The notes under the pieces were generated by a model that saw nothing but the letters and a program-made list of their open reading frames with translations, searched no databases and was not told the origin of the DNA. Of a DNA stretch of 64,000 bases, positions 61,735 through 64,000 are shown piece by piece. Both the position numbers and the translations under genes were made by a program. How positions within the stretch are numbered: position 1 is the stretch's first letter; the number at the start of each line of letters is the position of its first letter. The stretch is from UBA4417 sp031550085 (GTDB lineage: Bacteria > Bacteroidota > Bacteroidia > Bacteroidales > UBA4417): positions 30,758 through 94,757 of the forward strand of contig JAVBOY010000002.1 in the NCBI GenBank assembly GCA_031550085.1, read 5' to 3'.

Positions 61735-63132
61735 ATGAATATGGAAGAAAAAAATAACAAAGGAATCAACCGCCGGAATTTCCTGAAAATAGCAGGTGTC
61801 GGTTCTGTGGCAGCCACAGCGGCAATGTACGGATGCAAACCCAAGAACACAGTATCGGCGGAAGGCGGCGCGTTAGGCGAAGTGCCTGCCGATAAAATGA
61901 CATATCGCATCAATCCGCACACGGGCGACAAAGTTTCGTTGCTGGGATACGGTTGTATGCGCTGGCCTTTGCGTACCAATGATAAAGGCGAAGAAGAAAT
62001 AGACCAGGACACCGTGAACGAACTGGTGGATTATGCCATTGCACACGGCGTTAATTATTTCGACACATCCCCACGCTATGTCCGGGGTTGGTCTGAAACC
62101 GCCACGGGTATCGCCTTAAAACGACATCCGCGCGATAAATTTTTTATTGCCACCAAACTTTCCACATTCACCGAAGACGCTTATTTGCGATCGCAAAAAG
62201 GCTCGATAGAAATGTACAAGAAATCTTTCGCCAATTTGCAGGTGGATTATATTGATTACTACCTGCTTCACGGGATCGGGATCGGCGGAATGGAAGCACT
62301 CAAGGAGCGTTTTTACGATAACGGCATCCTGGATTTCCTGTTGGAAGAACGTAAAAAAGGAAAAATCCGCAACCTCGGCTGGTCGTACCACGGCAATGTT
62401 GAAGTATTCGACCATTTGATATCCCAGGATATACAATGGGATTTTGCACAAATACAGCTGAACTACATGGACTGGCAACATGCTTCGGGATGGAACACCA
62501 ACGCCGAGTACCTGTTGGGCGAACTGGAAAAACGGAATATCCCTGCGGTGATTATGGAACCGTTGCTGGGTGGCCGTCTTTCCAGAGTGCCGTCGCAGGC
62601 ATTGAAGATCATGAAAGAAATACACCCCGAAGACAGCGCTGCCAAATGGGCTTTCCGTTATGCAGGCAGTCCGAAAAGCGTGCTCACCGTATTGAGCGGC
62701 ATGGTCTTTCTAGAGCATTTACAGGAAAATATCCGCACCTATGCACCTCTTGAACCCATTAATGAGCAAGAAAATAAGGCATTGGAAAGGGTAACGGAAA
62801 TTATGCTGAACAATGATTTTGTGCAATGCACCGAATGTGAGTATTGCATGCCCTGTCCCTATGGACTTAACATACCGGGTATTTTCGGCCATTACAACCG
62901 GATTGTCAGCGCAGGAGAGAAATTGAAAAGTTCCAAAGACGAAAATTACCGAAAAGCCCGTCGCGCGTTTTTAGTCGGGTACGACCGGAGCGTACCCAAA
63001 CTTCGCCAGGCGAATCATTGCACCGGCTGTGAGATATGCAAGCCCCATTGCCCGCAAAGCATCGACATTCCGAAAGAAATGAAACGCATCGACTTGTATG
63101 CGGAACAACTGAAACAAAAAGTTGATTTTTAA
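61735..63132 (+). CDS. Tat-exported aldo/keto reductase with C-terminal 4Fe-4S motifs
   Basis: 465 residues. The N-terminus has a Tat motif (NRRNFLKIAGVGSVAA, about 12-27) followed by MYGC, so it may be a Tat lipoprotein. The aldo/keto reductase barrel shows YFDTSPRYVRG (catalytic Asp and Tyr, about 103-113), TKLS (Lys) and YYLLHGIG (His). The C-terminus has CTECEYCMPCP and CTGCEICKPHCPQSIDIP, two clusters of the kind seen in FeS-bearing reductases of anaerobes. It lies 59 bp after the FeS membrane protein. In the periplasm NADPH is not expected, so electrons may come from the ferredoxin or flavodoxin partners. Confidence 0.85.
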   Translation: MNMEEKNNKGINRRNFLKIAGVGSVAATAAMYGCKPKNTVSAEGGALGEVPADKMTYRINPHTGDKVSLLGYGCMRWPLRTNDKGEEEIDQDTVNELVDYAIAHGVNYFDTSPRYVRGWSETATGIALKRHPRDKFFIATKLSTFTEDAYLRSQKGSIEMYKKSFANLQVDYIDYYLLHGIGIGGMEALKERFYDNGILDFLLEERKKGKIRNLGWSYHGNVEVFDHLISQDIQWDFAQIQLNYMDWQHASGWNTNAEYLLGELEKRNIPAVIMEPLLGGRLSRVPSQALKIMKEIHPEDSAAKWAFRYAGSPKSVLTVLSGMVFLEHLQENIRTYAPLEPINEQENKALERVTEIMLNNDFVQCTECEYCMPCPYGLNIPGIFGHYNRIVSAGEKLKSSKDENYRKARRAFLVGYDRSVPKLRQANHCTGCEICKPHCPQSIDIPKEMKRIDLYAEQLKQKVDF

Positions 63133-63167
63133 CAATATTGTTTTCACTAAATAAAAATCCAAACACA

Positions 63168-63833
63168 ATGAGGAAAAGATTGTTTTTACTGGCGGCGGGA
63201 TTCATCGTTCTTCTGGTTTCATCCTGCAACAATGACCACCAACAGAATAACGGCAACCCACAACAGGTCCAAGAATACAAGAATAAGGCAAAATCTTCGA
63301 AAGCAAACAAGAAGGTGCTCGTCATTTCATCCAGTCCGCGCAAAGGCGGCAATTCCGACCTGTTGTGCGACCAATTCATAAAAGGAGCGCAAGAATCCGG
63401 CCATCAGGCCGAGAAAATTTATCTCAACGATAAAAAAATCAACTTTTTTGTCCGCGATGACTATGCAGCAAAAGACAGCATTATATCCGATGATGCGCCC
63501 GCCATCGTTCAAAAAATGGTATCCGCCGATGTCATCGTCATGGCGACGCCAATCTATTTTTATACCATGTGCGGACAGATGAAAACCATGATTGACCGGA
63601 CGTATGACCGCTATCGCGAAATCGAAGGCAAAGAGTTTTATTATATCATGACGGCAGCCGACCGTGGGAACCAAGCGTTTCAGCGTACAGTGGAAGAGTT
63701 CAGAGGTTTTCTGGACTGCCTGAAAGATGCTTCGGAATGCGGAATTATCTACGGCCCGGGCACATGGGGAAAAGGAGAGGTAGAAAAAACTCCGGCCATG
63801 CAAGAAGCGTACGAAATGGGTAAAAAGATTTAA
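63168..63833 (+). CDS. Flavodoxin-like/NADPH-dependent FMN reductase-type lipoprotein
   Basis: 221 residues from the ATG at 63168 (MRKRLFLLAAGF). LLVSSC (Cys about 23) is a lipobox. A polar Asn/Gln-rich linker leads into a flavodoxin-like fold: VISSSPRKGGNSDLLC (about 56-71, FMN phosphate loop), VMATPIYFYTMCGQMKTMID (about 125-144) and MTAADRG. It is the last gene of the operon, 35 bp after the reductase. This is a second exported flavin protein in the same operon. Confidence 0.85.
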   Translation: MRKRLFLLAAGFIVLLVSSCNNDHQQNNGNPQQVQEYKNKAKSSKANKKVLVISSSPRKGGNSDLLCDQFIKGAQESGHQAEKIYLNDKKINFFVRDDYAAKDSIISDDAPAIVQKMVSADVIVMATPIYFYTMCGQMKTMIDRTYDRYREIEGKEFYYIMTAADRGNQAFQRTVEEFRGFLDCLKDASECGIIYGPGTWGKGEVEKTPAMQEAYEMGKKI

Positions 63834-63869
63834 AACGAAATAATTAAAACGAAATAAATAATTAAACTA

Positions 63870-63912
63870 CCTTCGGCTAAAAGCCGAAGGAATTGAAATC
63901 GGCTGAAGCCGA
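63870..63912. repeat. REP-like double hairpin
   Basis: CCTTCGGCT-AAA-AGCCGAAGG (63870-63890) is followed after eight bases by TCGGCTGAAGCCGA (63899-63912). The two share the AGCCGA core. It lies just before the end of a transposase gene of the kind often linked to REP sequences. Confidence 0.6.
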
Positions 63913-63920
63913 CTAAAGAT

Positions 63921-64000
63921 TTACCCTATGCTAAAATCGTCATCATGTTCTGCATCATCTTGCGTGCGAATGTATTCCATGATTACTTCATCGGTTATAT
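63921..64000 (-). CDS. IS200/IS605-type transposase, C-terminal end (partial)
   Basis: The last 26 codons of a minus-strand gene that runs off the right edge: ITDEVIMEYIRTQDDAEHDD, then DFSIG and a TAA at 63921-63923. The EVIMEYIRTQ helix resembles the C-terminal helix of TnpA-type HUH transposases. With the REP-like hairpins beside it, a REP-associated (RAYT) transposase is possible. Only a short piece can be seen, so the family call is tentative. Confidence 0.5.
   Translation of the reverse strand, partial: ITDEVIMEYIRTQDDAEHDDDFSIG

Overview
The window looks like the chromosome of a Bacteroidota member, probably Bacteroidales. The evidence is a fused SecDF, a very large protein with a type IX secretion (T9SS) type A sorting tail, GldI-like FKBP lipoproteins, NhaD, heterodimeric methylmalonyl-CoA mutase, DUF1573 and GH130 proteins, and many promoters of the Bacteroidota form (TTTG, 19-21 nt, TAnnTTTG). 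No rRNA, tRNA or CRISPR array was seen.

Layout. 1-11.9 kb: housekeeping and envelope genes (secDF, small membrane protein, GH130 enzyme, DUF1573 protein, aminotransferase, ispD, two glycosyltransferases, murB, mannose-1-phosphate guanylyltransferase). 12.0-19.4 kb: an AT-rich accessory island. It has a small Cys-rich peptide gene with a lanthipeptide-type leader, a putative surface protein, broken pieces of LanC and LanB, a SprT-like protein, a lantibiotic-immunity-type ABC transporter, an aspartyl-protease-like protein, and broken pieces of a radical-SAM peptide maturase and of an HlyD export adaptor. I read it as a decayed RiPP (ribosomal peptide) cluster in which the precursor and the immunity-like transporter survive. 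19.4-33.1 kb: methylmalonyl-CoA mutase, an Mla-type lipid transporter pair, floA/nfeD, nhaD, rfbD, a DHH phosphoesterase and two FKBP lipoproteins. 33.7-42.5 kb: a 2195-residue T9SS cargo protein, divergent from a membrane-anchored TPR/LuxR-type regulator. 42.8-52.9 kb: a MacB-like exporter (ATPase, two FtsX-type permeases, HlyD-type adaptor), divergent from a two-component system whose response regulator lacks the usual AAA+ domain. 53.7-58.2 kb: membrane pyrophosphatase, pirin and a small Dps-like protein. 58.5-63.8 kb: an AraC-family regulator and an extracytoplasmic redox operon (exported flavodoxin, NapH/NapG-like iron-sulfur fusion, Tat-exported FeS aldo/keto reductase, flavodoxin-like lipoprotein). 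The right edge holds REP-like hairpins and the end of an IS200/IS605-type transposase.

The strongest new signals are: (1) a paired 19-bp direct repeat with exact 22-bp period, in front of both the AraC gene and the redox operon, just upstream of their -7 boxes; (2) the RiPP gene graveyard with an intact-looking precursor; (3) a family of composite noncoding repeats that fills five intergenic gaps, including those inside the MacB-like gene cluster; (4) two periodic tandem arrays (23 bp; alternating 21/22 bp with an 8-bp palindrome) at convergent gene ends.

All identifications come from reading translations and motifs by eye. No database search was run.
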